From contig JBQTGW010000014.1 in the NCBI GenBank assembly GCA_052390495.1, positions 37,786-101,785 of the forward strand: a stretch of DNA of 64,000 nucleotides, read 5' to 3'. The notes below the pieces were generated by a model. It had not been told where the DNA came from. It did no database searches and saw nothing but the letters and a program-made list of their open reading frames with translations. Below, piece by piece: positions 35,250 through 43,495 of the stretch. The DNA comes from GCA-003244245 sp052390495 (lineage in GTDB: Bacteria; Actinomycetota; Actinomycetes; Mycobacteriales; Pseudonocardiaceae). Positions within the stretch are counted from its first letter, which is position 1. Every line of letters starts with the position of its first letter. A program made the translations under genes and the position numbers.

Positions 35250-36287
35250 ATGAACCGTCGCGGATTCACGGTCATCACTGCGGGGGCGCTGACGGCACTG
35301 GTTGGGCACTGGGGCGACGCCATCGCTGCCCCGTCGCTCGCAGCGGGGGCGGGCGGTAGCAGCCAGGACCGGCTGACCCCAGAGCTCCTGGACATCCTCA
35401 GCCGCAGGCTTGCCGACCTGCGGCAGCTCGACGACGCGCATGGCGGCATCGAGCTGCGCACACTTGCTGTCGCCGAGTTCCGGTGGCTGGTACACCTCGC
35501 CGATCACGCCGACTCCGACACCGATTCCGGACAACGGTTGTTCAGCCTCATCACCGAGGCAGCCAGGCTGTGCGGCTGGTTGCATCTCGACGCTCTCCAC
35601 CACGCGGCGGCGCAGTCCTTCTACATCGCCGCGCTGCGTTGTTCGGCGACCGCAGGTGACTCCTTGACCGGCGCTAACGTGCTTGCCTCCATGAGCTCGC
35701 AAGCCGTGCTGATGGGCCATTATCAGGACGCAGTGTCCTTAACCGACAGCGCGCAGCAACAAGTTCGGCACAATGCCACCCCCCGACTCGCTGCGATGCT
35801 GGCCAGCCGAAAAGCCCGCGCCTACGCCAAGGCTGGCGATGCCGTGGCCTGCGGACGTGCCCTGATTGATGCTGAACGAAGTCTCGATGCGGTGACCACG
35901 GACGTCACTGAACCCGACTGGCTCTATTACGTCGACGAAGCCTATCTCGCCGCCCAAGCCGGTTCCTGCTGGGTCGACCTCCGCCAGCCGACGCGGGCAC
36001 GCCCGCTCATCGACAATGCCCTGCGCAGCATCAGCCCGAACTATGTGCGCGACGGCGCCGTCTACCACGCCCGCAGCGCGGAGACATACCTGCACGACAA
36101 CGAACTCGAGCCAGCGTGTCACGAACTCCGCACCGCCGCCGATCTCGCCCGCCACACCGGCTCTGCCCACGCGCTCGAAACCATCCGCGCCGCACGTCTC
36201 AACATGTCGTCCCACGACCACGAGGCCCTCGTCCGGGAACTTGATGACCACCTCCGCGTCCTCAGCATCCAGACCGCGATTCGGTGA
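35250..36287 (+). CDS. TPR sensor half of an XRE-type regulator, lacking the HTH
   Basis: AGGAGG (35240-35245) precedes ATG 35250; the product is 345 residues. It opens MNRRGFTVITAGALTALVGHW, which in full-length relatives is the linker after the HTH and is itself preceded by WSLAGTIQVLHELAGG, encoded here in frame at 35202-35249. No HTH is encoded further upstream. The rest is helical TPR-like repeats (EAARLCGWLHLDA, SMSSQAVLMGHYQDA, KARAYAKAGDAVACGRAL). It is either N-terminally truncated or reads from the internal start. The RRGF plus hydrophobic run mimics a Tat signal, but this region is cytoplasmic in the family. Confidence 0.65.
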   Translation: MNRRGFTVITAGALTALVGHWGDAIAAPSLAAGAGGSSQDRLTPELLDILSRRLADLRQLDDAHGGIELRTLAVAEFRWLVHLADHADSDTDSGQRLFSLITEAARLCGWLHLDALHHAAAQSFYIAALRCSATAGDSLTGANVLASMSSQAVLMGHYQDAVSLTDSAQQQVRHNATPRLAAMLASRKARAYAKAGDAVACGRALIDAERSLDAVTTDVTEPDWLYYVDEAYLAAQAGSCWVDLRQPTRARPLIDNALRSISPNYVRDGAVYHARSAETYLHDNELEPACHELRTAADLARHTGSAHALETIRAARLNMSSHDHEALVRELDDHLRVLSIQTAIR

Positions 36288-36371
36288 CTCCGGCTATCCA
36301 AGGCCGTGTTGGTGATCAGCACTAATCGCGGCGTCGGCGCCAGGCGCGCATCTCCTTGCATGGCATGCCGG

Positions 36372-36701
36372 TCAGCTGAGAAGCGTCAGAGGGGTGTCAC
36401 CGGGGCGGCCTGCGAGGAGGGCGTCGAGCAGTTCGGCAAGGTTGTCGGGTAGGAGTTTGTCTTGGCAGTGCCGGAGTTCGGCGGCGGACCACCACCGGCG
36501 CTCGATCAGCCCGGCTTTCTCGTTCTCGCTCGGCCGGAGCGCGACCTGCGGCACCGTACTGGGTGTCCGACCGAGGAATACATGCTCCACGCGGTGGTGG
36601 CCTGGGTCATCGGGGTCGAGAGCATGGATGAGCAGTACGCGGTCGGTGGTGTCGAGCAGCAGCACACGGGCACCGATTCGCGGAGCAGTGTGGGTGGGCA
36701 T
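36372..36701 (-). pseudogene. NUDIX hydrolase with the NUDIX box deleted in frame
   Basis: The 109-residue frame begins MPTHTAPRIGARVLLLDTTDRVLLIHALDPDDPGHH and then jumps directly to RVEHVFLGR, ending ELLDALLAGRPGDTPLTLLS. In relatives about 45 residues lie between these parts, including the WWELPGGG strand and the GX5EX7REUXEEXGU catalytic helix. Both junction sides encode HH, so recombination between short repeats could explain the loss. Without the box, hydrolysis of nucleoside diphosphate derivatives is not possible. The ATG 36701 start is preferred to one 17 codons upstream. Confidence 0.75.
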
Positions 36702-36894
36702 CGGGGCGACGGATCCTCGCGGTCGGGTGCTGGTCGGTCCGGCAGCCGACACAGGAAGAGCCGCGGGGTTAGAACAGCATCGGCTCCGGCTCGGCCTGCC
36801 CTAAATCCCGGGCCTATCTAGTTACCAATCTGTTGCTCTGAGCTGACTTCCTGTGCGATCATCTCTTACTACCCATGCATGAGGGAACCAGCAC

Positions 36895-37776
36895 GTGGTC
36901 AACCCTGAGAATGTCCCCATCCTGTCAGCTGCGGATCTAGCCATGGTCTTGCTGGTCCGTGCCGATGAGTCATGCCGGGCGATGCCAACCGTACGGCTTA
37001 GGGAGATTGGCACCGTAGTCAAGGAGCTTGCTGGTCTGGGCATTCGGGCCGTCAAGGTGTTCGCGAGCGGTGACGCTCGTGACCGTAACGGATCGCGAGG
37101 CAAGGCTCCCGACAGCCTAATGGCGTGGTCGATCAGAGAGATCAAGTCGGCGTATCCTTCAATGATCGTGATGACCGAGACGTGCCTGTGCTCGTATACC
37201 GACTCTGGCGAGTGTCATTTGATGGGCCAAGATGGACGTCCGAATCAGCTGGCCTCGATCGAGGCTATTGCTGAGCAAGCTGTGGCTCAGGCTGCGGTGG
37301 GAGCGGACGTGGTTGGTCCTGCGGCGATGCTCAGCGGCAGCGTGAGCTGCGTCAGTCAGGCACTCGATAATGCTGGCCACCCCGGCGTTCAGATCATGCC
37401 GCACCTGATTTTCGATTCACGTTTGTACGACTCTTACCGGCAGACCATGGACGCGGTCCCGGTGTCTGGCGAAAGCCGTGTATTCCAGATCGATCCTGCA
37501 CGACCGAAGGCCGCTGTGAAGAAATTCTTGGAGTTCGTGAATGAAGGCGCGGACATGGTACTCCTGGAACCAGCGCTGTTCTGCGCCGACTTGCTGGTCG
37601 CGCTCAAGCAGACATGCGCGGTGCCGATCGCCCCGTTCTCGGTGTCCGGTGAATACCTGAAGCTCCGTTCAGAAGGCGATCGGCTGCTCATCGAGCTGTT
37701 CACCATGCTCAAGCGGTCCGGGGCGGATCAGATCATCACCTATGCTGCCGCCGACATCGCCCGGAGTCTCGGTTAG
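36895..37776 (+). CDS. HemB-like (porphobilinogen synthase) protein lacking both Schiff-base lysines
   Basis: The 293-residue protein aligns along its length with HemB: PSMIVMTETCLCSYTDSGEC, QAAVGADVVGPAAMLSG, EGADMVLLEPALF and PFSVSGEY. The zinc-type cysteines C97, C99 and C107 are kept. The first catalytic lysine (TKFASSFYGPFRE in E. coli) is I172 here (IFDSRLYDSYRQ). The second (MVKPA) is E225 (LLEPA). Both are needed to bind the two 5-aminolevulinate molecules, so ordinary activity is not expected. The N-terminal arm is short. GTG 36895 follows GAGGGA. Its 3' end overlaps the convergent hemC by 4 nt. It may be a pseudoenzyme or act on another substrate. Confidence 0.8.
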   Translation: MVNPENVPILSAADLAMVLLVRADESCRAMPTVRLREIGTVVKELAGLGIRAVKVFASGDARDRNGSRGKAPDSLMAWSIREIKSAYPSMIVMTETCLCSYTDSGECHLMGQDGRPNQLASIEAIAEQAVAQAAVGADVVGPAAMLSGSVSCVSQALDNAGHPGVQIMPHLIFDSRLYDSYRQTMDAVPVSGESRVFQIDPARPKAAVKKFLEFVNEGADMVLLEPALFCADLLVALKQTCAVPIAPFSVSGEYLKLRSEGDRLLIELFTMLKRSGADQIITYAAADIARSLG

Positions 37777-38690
37777 ACCGGCGCCCGGATCTGCCGCAGG
37801 ATTGCCTCCGCGCCCCGCTCGAGCATGGTGCAGGCCAGCGTTTCCCCAAGCATTTGGGCGTCAGCACCGGTTGCGGAGGCGAACACACGTTGTGTCCCGT
37901 CCAGCGAAGTGACCTGCGCCGTGAGCTTTAGACCGTCTCTGGACGGTACCGCATAGGCGCCTACCGGCACTGAGCAGCCTCCATGCAACTTAGCCAGCAA
38001 TGCTTTCTCGGCGCGCACTGCGGCGTCGGCGGTGGGGTCGCCGTAGGAGTTCAGCATCGCTAGCAGCTCGGTGTCAGTGGCACGCAGCTGAATGCCTATG
38101 GCTCCCTGCCCTGGAGACGGAGGGAAATCGTCAAGGGGAAGCAGCTCGGCGATGCTGCCCTCCAGCCCGAGGCGGCGAAGTCCCGCCGCCGCTAAGACCA
38201 CCGCATCGAGTCCGGTCTTCAACTTCGCGAGCCTCGGTGGCACGTTCCCCCGGATGGGAACGACGTTCAGGTCGGGGCGCAGTGCCTTCAACTGTGCGAT
38301 CCGTCTCGGCGACCCAGTGCCCACTGACGCACCGCGTCGGAGCCCCGCAAGCGTCGAACCACACAGTGCGTCATGCATGTCCGCACGCGGCGGCGTCACC
38401 GCAAGGACCAAGCCGTCAGGCATCGCGGTCGGCAGATCCTTCAGGCTGTGCACAGCGATGTCGATCCGGCCTTCAAGCAGTTCCTGTTCCAGTTGGCCGG
38501 AGAACGCCCCGCTCCCGCTCGCGGCGCTGACCTCGCTGAGCGGGGTCTTACGGTCTCGGTCCCCGTCCGTGGTCACGGCTCGGTTCTTGAACTTCACCAC
38601 GGGACACGGACCGCCCAACCGGGCCAGGAACTCGGCCACCATCGCTTGCGCGAGACGGCTGCGACGGGCTCCAACAACCACAGTTTCCAT
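37773..38690 (-). CDS. hemC: Hydroxymethylbilane synthase (porphobilinogen deaminase)
   Basis: HemC joins four porphobilinogens into hydroxymethylbilane. The 305-residue protein keeps the key elements: SGAFSGQLEQELLEGRIDIAVHSLKDLP with the catalytic aspartate D85, VGTGSPRRIAQL, RGNVPPRLAKL and the dipyrromethane-cofactor cysteine C239 in HGGCSVPVGAYA. The N-terminus (VVVGARRSRLAQAMV) departs somewhat from the usual TRxSxLA. It is not in the usual hemA-hemC-hemD order, and its only tetrapyrrole neighbour is the lysine-less HemB-like gene. It may be a paralogue of a main hemC elsewhere. Confidence 0.9.
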   Translation of the reverse strand: METVVVGARRSRLAQAMVAEFLARLGGPCPVVKFKNRAVTTDGDRDRKTPLSEVSAASGSGAFSGQLEQELLEGRIDIAVHSLKDLPTAMPDGLVLAVTPPRADMHDALCGSTLAGLRRGASVGTGSPRRIAQLKALRPDLNVVPIRGNVPPRLAKLKTGLDAVVLAAAGLRRLGLEGSIAELLPLDDFPPSPGQGAIGIQLRATDTELLAMLNSYGDPTADAAVRAEKALLAKLHGGCSVPVGAYAVPSRDGLKLTAQVTSLDGTQRVFASATGADAQMLGETLACTMLERGAEAILRQIRAPV

Positions 38691-38744
38691 GGCCGAAGGC
38701 TACTCGCGACCCTTCAAGGTGTCCGTCGCCGGTGGGGGTGACGA

Positions 38745-39291
38745 GATAGGTCGGGTGGCTTGCGGGGCAGCAAGGTGAACTGTTCCTGACGCTGCACACC
38801 GATGGGCCTTCGCTGGTGACCCACCTGGCCCGCGCGGGCTGGCTGCGGTGGTCGGACTCGCTGGCCCCGCGACGAGCTCGCCGCGCTGCTACACGGGCGA
38901 ACCGACCGGCTCAAGACCGCATTGACCGATCAGGCGTTGCTCGCCGGGATCGGCAACGCCTACTCCGACGAGATACTGCACGCTGCCCGCCTATCGCCCT
39001 ACGCCATCAGCGGCCGGTTGTCGGAGCAGGCGCTGGACCAGTTGCACGACGCGCTGCAGCAGGTGTTGCGGGCCGCGATGGCGCGCTGTGTCGGCCAGGA
39101 CGCCGCCCGGCTCAAGGGGGGAGAAGCGCGCCGGTCTGGCGGTGCACGCCCGCACCGGGCTGCCCTGCCCGATCTGCGGCGACACCGTGCGGGAGGTGAG
39201 CTTCACCGACCGCGCGTTCCAGTACTGCCCGACCTGCCAGACGGGCGGCAAGCCGCTGGCCGACCGACGGCTGTCCCGGCTACTGCGCTGA
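38745..39291 (+). pseudogene. Fpg/Nei-family DNA glycosylase remnant
   Basis: The part resembling the protein starts around GELFLTLHTDGPSLVTHLARAGWLRW. The catalytic N-terminal PE region is absent. After WSDSLAPR there is a jump to DELAALLHGRTDRLKTALTD (a loss of roughly 85 residues with a frame change). QALLAGIGNAYSDEILHAARLSP follows. An extra G in a G6 run near 39116-39121 shifts the frame again before the zinc finger CPICG...YCPTCQTGGKPLADRRLSRLLR. The relatives are base-excision repair glycosylases. Several independent lesions make it inactive. Confidence 0.85.
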
Positions 39292-39345
39292 ACCACGTGA
39301 GCTGCGACCGCTGAAATGCGGGCTCAGCGCGGCAGCGTGCGGTAC

Positions 39346-40296
39346 TTACTCCTGAGCCTGGAGGGTGGCGACTAGGCGGTTCACCGAACTGGTGAGGCCC
39401 CACTGGCGGGCCAGCGCGGTGAGAGCGGTGGGGTCGGCTGGTTCTGAAGGCAACGCGTCGTCACGGTCCTGACTTACCGGAGCGTCGATGGCCAACCGCA
39501 CCACCGCAGGCGCCAGCTGTAGGTAGTCCTGGGCGGCCCGCAATTTGGCTCGAGTACCAGGGGAGAGCGTCGCCGTGGGATCGTCCAGTGCTGCGAGCAG
39601 GCCCTCGACGGATCCGAAGCGGCTGATCAGGATGGCGGCGGTCTTCTCGCCGACCCCGGGCACTCCGGGCAGCCCGTCGGAAGGGTCACCGCGAAGCACG
39701 GCCATGTCCGCGTAAGCGGGCCCGGCACCAGTTTCGGGCAACCCGTAACGCTTCGCGAGTTCGGCGGGGCCGATCAGCTCCGCCTTGGCCAACCCCCGGG
39801 CGAGGTAAAACACCCCCACCGGAGTGGGAGCGGTGCGAACCACCTGGAACAGATCCCGGTCACCACTGATCACCTCCACCGGGTTGCGGCGCTCGGCCGA
39901 TACCAGCGTGCCGATCACATCGTCGGCCTCGTACCCCGGCGCACCCGCGGTGGCCAGGCCGACGGCGGCCAGGAGTTCGAGGATCACAGGCACCTGCGGG
40001 CTCAGGGTGTCCGGCACCTCCTCGATGTCGGCGGCGCCGGGCGGGGTCTGTTCGGCGACCCGGTGCGCCTTGTACGACGGGATCGCGGCGACCCGGAAGG
40101 CCGGCCGCCAGTCCAGGTCCAGGCACGCGACCAGTCGGGAGGGGCGGCGCGACTCAATCAGCCGAGTCAGCATGTCGGTGAAGCCCCGTACCGCGTTCAC
40201 CGGCGCGCCATCCGGAGCGGTGATCGACTGCGGGACCCCGTAATAGGCACGGAAATAGAGACTCGCAGCGTCGAGTAGCAGCAGGGGTGCATCCAC
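39346..40296 (-). CDS. 5'-3' exonuclease (PolA-like N-terminal domain family)
   Basis: The 316-residue protein resembles the stand-alone FEN-type nuclease of mycobacteria (Rv2090). It has LLLLDAASLYFRAYYG, the acidic metal sites YEADDVIGTL and VISGDRDLFQVV, and the helix-hairpin-helix GDPSDGLPGVPGVGEKTAA. It would remove RNA primers or flaps. The start is GTG 40296. It is divergent from the peptidase gene, as in mycobacteria. Confidence 0.92.
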   Translation of the reverse strand: MDAPLLLLDAASLYFRAYYGVPQSITAPDGAPVNAVRGFTDMLTRLIESRRPSRLVACLDLDWRPAFRVAAIPSYKAHRVAEQTPPGAADIEEVPDTLSPQVPVILELLAAVGLATAGAPGYEADDVIGTLVSAERRNPVEVISGDRDLFQVVRTAPTPVGVFYLARGLAKAELIGPAELAKRYGLPETGAGPAYADMAVLRGDPSDGLPGVPGVGEKTAAILISRFGSVEGLLAALDDPTATLSPGTRAKLRAAQDYLQLAPAVVRLAIDAPVSQDRDDALPSEPADPTALTALARQWGLTSSVNRLVATLQAQE

Positions 40297-40381
40297 GACC
40301 GCACAGCCTGCCAGTTTCGTCGCTGCGACTCAGCGGCGGTGCATCTCGGCTACCCCGCCCCGTTAGTCCTACGCTACCGGT

Positions 40382-41518
40382 GTGACCGCCCCCCTCGACA
40401 CCCTGACCACTCGCCTGACCCGGACACAGCACGCCACCCGGGCCGCCGGGCTGGACGCCTTGCTGATCACTCCGAGCCCGGATCTGCGCTACCTGCTCGG
40501 GGTAGCCGCTGCGTCACATGAGCGGCTGACCTGCCTGGTGTTGCCCGCCGAGGGTGACCCCGCGCTGGTGGTCCCCGCGCTGGAGAGCCCCGGACTGGAC
40601 ACCACTCCGGTGCCTAAGCTCGGCCTGGAGATCGCCGAATGGACTGACGGCATGAACCCGTACACCCTGGTCGCCGGCCTGCTGCGGCGGTCGTCGGCCC
40701 GTATCGGGATCGGTGACGCGATGCCGGCGGCGCACGTGCTGCGACTACGGGCCGAACTTCCGTCGTGTGCGCAGGAGCTGGCCTCGCCGGTGCTGCGGCA
40801 GCTGCGGATGCGCAAGGACGCCGCCGAGATCGCCGCGCTGACCAGCGCGGGCGAGGCGATCGATCGCGTGCACGCCCGGATGGGGGAGTGGCTGCGGGCC
40901 GGGCGCACCGAGGCGCAGGTCGGTGCAGACATTGCCGCCGCGATCGTCGCGGAGGGACACACCGCGGCGGCGTTCGTGATCGTGGGCTCCGGCCCGCACG
41001 GGGCCAGCCCGCACCACGACGTCTCGCAGCGGGTGCTGCAGCCCGGGGACGTGGTGGTCGTCGACATCGGCGGGCCGACCCCGGAGGGTTACTTCTCCGA
41101 CTCCACCCGCACCTACAGCCTGGGCGAACCGGCGCACCCAGACGTCGCCGCCACCTATGCGGTGCTCCAGGCCGCACAGGACGCCGCGGTAGCCGCTGCC
41201 GCACCGGGAGCCACCGCGCACGAGGTGGACGCCGCTGCCCGCGGCCCGATCACCGAGGCCGGCTTCGGTGAACGGTTTATCCACCGGACCGGACACGGCA
41301 TCGGTCTCGACGTACACGAGGAGCCCTACATCGTGGCAGGCAACGATCTGGTACTCGAACCAGGAATGGCATTCAGCATCGAGCCCGGCATCTACCTGCC
41401 CGGCCGCTGGGGAGCCCGGATTGAAGACATCGTCGTAGTCAACAGCGCAGGAGTCGGCGAGGACGGAGCGACTCGGCTGAACCACCGCCCACGCGAACTC
41501 GTTGCATTGCCGGTATGA
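40382..41518 (+). CDS. M24-family Xaa-Pro peptidase
   Basis: The 378-residue protein has the creatinase-type N-terminal domain and a C-terminal pita-bread domain. Metal ligands are visible in VVVDIGGPTPEGYFSDSTRTY, HRTGHGIGLDVHEEPY, FSIEPGIY and RIEDIVVV. It cleaves dipeptides or peptides with proline at the second position. It matches Rv2089c (PepE) in type and in its divergent position beside the exonuclease. GTG 40382 is the start. The end overlaps the Lrp gene (ATGA). Confidence 0.92.
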   Translation: MTAPLDTLTTRLTRTQHATRAAGLDALLITPSPDLRYLLGVAAASHERLTCLVLPAEGDPALVVPALESPGLDTTPVPKLGLEIAEWTDGMNPYTLVAGLLRRSSARIGIGDAMPAAHVLRLRAELPSCAQELASPVLRQLRMRKDAAEIAALTSAGEAIDRVHARMGEWLRAGRTEAQVGADIAAAIVAEGHTAAAFVIVGSGPHGASPHHDVSQRVLQPGDVVVVDIGGPTPEGYFSDSTRTYSLGEPAHPDVAATYAVLQAAQDAAVAAAAPGATAHEVDAAARGPITEAGFGERFIHRTGHGIGLDVHEEPYIVAGNDLVLEPGMAFSIEPGIYLPGRWGARIEDIVVVNSAGVGEDGATRLNHRPRELVALPV

Positions 41519-41967
41519 CTGCCGCGCTGGAACCCACTGACGCGGCCATCGTCCGTGCGCTGACCACCGATGGGCGGCTCAGCTTCACCGATCTCGCCGA
41601 GCAGGTGGGGCTGTCGGTCTCCGCGGTGCACCAGCGGGTCCGGCGGCTGGAGCAGCGCGGTGTGCTTCGTGGCTACACCGCGCACGTGGACCGTGAGTCT
41701 TTGGGCCTGCCGCTGACCGCGTTCGTGTCGCTCACCCCGTTCGACCCGGCCGCTCCGGACGACTACCCACAGCGGCTGGCCCATCTGCCGGAGATCGAGT
41801 CCTGCTACTCGGTGGCCGGCGACGAGTCCTACATCCTCACCGTGCGGGTGGCCTCGCCGGGGGCGCTGGAGGACCTGTTGCGCCGGATCCGGGAAGCCGC
41901 CAACGTGTCCACCCGCACCACGGTGGTGCTGTCCATCCCCTATGAGGCCCGGCCGCCCGCCCTGTAA
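41515..41967 (+). CDS. Lrp/AsnC-family transcriptional regulator
   Basis: The 150-residue protein has an N-terminal winged helix (DAAIVRALTTDGRLSFTDLAEQVGLSVSAVHQRVRRLEQRGV, split by reading). A C-terminal RAM ligand domain includes YSVAGDESYILTVRV. It is co-translated with the peptidase, which suggests control by amino acids or dipeptides. Confidence 0.92.
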   Translation: MTAALEPTDAAIVRALTTDGRLSFTDLAEQVGLSVSAVHQRVRRLEQRGVLRGYTAHVDRESLGLPLTAFVSLTPFDPAAPDDYPQRLAHLPEIESCYSVAGDESYILTVRVASPGALEDLLRRIREAANVSTRTTVVLSIPYEARPPAL

Positions 41968-42085
41968 GCCCAGCCCGGATCTCCGGGATGACCCCGGTAC
42001 CCGAATCGGGGTCCGCACCGAGGCTGCCGCACGACGCGCGGGGCAGAGTGGAGGGCACGGCACTGGTCGCCACGAGGAGGATTCC

Positions 42086-42274
42086 ATGAGTACGTCACTG
42101 ACCCGACCCCAGAAGGGCAAGGTCATCGCCGGAGTATGCGCTGGACTGGCCGAGCGGTTCGGCTGGAACGCCAACGCCGTACGACTGGTGTTCCTGCTGT
42201 CCTGCCTACTACCCGGCCCCCAATTCATCATCTACATCGTGCTCTGGGTGATCATGCCGAGGGAGTCGTACTGA
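42086..42274 (+). CDS. PspC-domain small membrane protein
   Basis: The 62-residue protein has the PspC core KGKVIAGVCAGLAERFGWNANAVRLVF followed by one membrane helix (LLSCLLPGPQFIIYIVLWVIMP). GAGGAGG lies 5 nt before the ATG. It may anchor at the membrane in an envelope stress response. It converges on hypB with 4 bp between the stops. Confidence 0.88.
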   Translation: MSTSLTRPQKGKVIAGVCAGLAERFGWNANAVRLVFLLSCLLPGPQFIIYIVLWVIMPRESY

Positions 42275-42278
42275 GTCG

Positions 42279-43091
42279 TTAAGCCCGGCGCGCACGCAAC
42301 CAGTCGTACCACTCGGTGACCCCGTCGCCACGGGTCGCAGACAGCTGCAACACCTCGACGCCCGGGTTGGCTGCGCGGGCACCTTCCAGGAAAGCGGCAA
42401 CGTCGAAATCGACGTAGGGCAGCAGGTCGATCTTGTTGAGCAGCACCAGGGTGGCTGACCGGAACATGTGCGGGTACTTGCGTGGTTTCTCGGCACCCTC
42501 AGTCACCGACGTGATGACCACCCGGGCCTGCTCGCCGAGGTCGAACAGCGCCGGGCACACCAGGTTCCCAACGTTCTCGACCAGCACCACCGAGCCGTCC
42601 GGCGGCTCGAGCGTCCGCAGCCCACCGGCCAGCATCTCGGCGTCGAGGTGGCAACCCGACCCGGTGTTGATCTGCACCGCCGGGGCACCGGTGGCCCGGA
42701 TCCGCTCGGCGTCGAGCACCGTTTCCTGATCACCCTCGACCACGCAGAGCTGCAACTGCGCGCCGAGCTCGCGAATGGTGCGCTCCAGCAGGGTGGTCTT
42801 GCCCGCGCCAGGTGAGCTCATCAGGTTCACCGCGAGGATGCCCCGCTGCGCAAACCAAACGCGGTTACGCTCGGCCAGCGAGTCGTTGCGCGCCAGCACC
42901 GCCTGCTCGAGCGTGATGGTGCGGGTCGCAGGCTCGCCGGGTCCGTGCCCGTGCTCCGATTCGGGACCGTGTCCATGACCGTGGCCCGATCCGTGCTCGT
43001 GACTGTGCCCATGACCGTGGCCTGTTTCGTGCTCGTGCCCAGGGAGTTCTTCGATGACCGCGCTTCCGGAGCAGCCACAGGTTGCGCACAT
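42279..43091 (-). CDS. hypB: Hydrogenase nickel incorporation GTPase HypB
   Basis: HypB delivers nickel to the hydrogenase large subunit with HypA. The 270-residue protein starts MCATCGC (C2, C5, C7, high-affinity metal site). Twelve histidines lie between residues 19 and 49, a nickel store. The GTPase has P-loop SSPGAGKTT, ENVGNLVCPALFDLG and NKIDLLPYVDFD. The ATG overlaps the hypA stop (ATGA). Confidence 0.96.
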   Translation of the reverse strand: MCATCGCSGSAVIEELPGHEHETGHGHGHSHEHGSGHGHGHGPESEHGHGPGEPATRTITLEQAVLARNDSLAERNRVWFAQRGILAVNLMSSPGAGKTTLLERTIRELGAQLQLCVVEGDQETVLDAERIRATGAPAVQINTGSGCHLDAEMLAGGLRTLEPPDGSVVLVENVGNLVCPALFDLGEQARVVITSVTEGAEKPRKYPHMFRSATLVLLNKIDLLPYVDFDVAAFLEGARAANPGVEVLQLSATRGDGVTEWYDWLRARRA

Positions 43092-43423
43092 CAGGCCAGC
43101 ACCTCGACTTCCCTGATCCGTAGTTCCTCGCCAGCGAGCAATTCGCGGTTCGCGCTGCCGCATTCGCACAGCATCAGCAGGTCGTTCATAGCAAACTCGG
43201 CTCCGCAGTCCCGACAGCGGGCCTGCCCATCGGGTTGGACGATCTCGAGTACCGCACCTTCCAGTGTGGTGCCTGCGGTGACGAGATCAAAGCAGAACTG
43301 GATCGAATCGGCTACCACGCCGGAGAGTTTCCCGACCTCCAGACAGACCCGCTGCACCGGCCGGTCACCCATCCGGTCACACACCGCAGCGACGACACTC
43401 TGAGTGATCGCCATCTCATGCAC
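43091..43423 (-). CDS. hypA: Hydrogenase nickel metallochaperone HypA
   Basis: The 110-residue protein starts at GTG 43423 with GAGGAGG upstream and reads VHEMAITQSVV, whose H2 is the nickel ligand. The zinc domain has CRDC and the compact CEC seen in actinobacterial HypA. It works with HypB, encoded next. It is divergent from hypF across 72 bp, which must hold both promoters. Confidence 0.93.
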   Translation of the reverse strand: MHEMAITQSVVAAVCDRMGDRPVQRVCLEVGKLSGVVADSIQFCFDLVTAGTTLEGAVLEIVQPDGQARCRDCGAEFAMNDLLMLCECGSANRELLAGEELRIREVEVLA

Positions 43424-43495
43424 GAAGGCCTCCTCGCCTGGTTGCTCAGTGCAGTGCCCTGTGGGGATCTTTGTCAAGAGGTAGACAATCCTCCG

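Noticed and set aside
35250..35310. True Tat signal peptide on the HTH-less regulator
   Set aside because: The segment is an internal linker in full-length cytoplasmic relatives and lacks a clear cleavage site, so export is not assumed.
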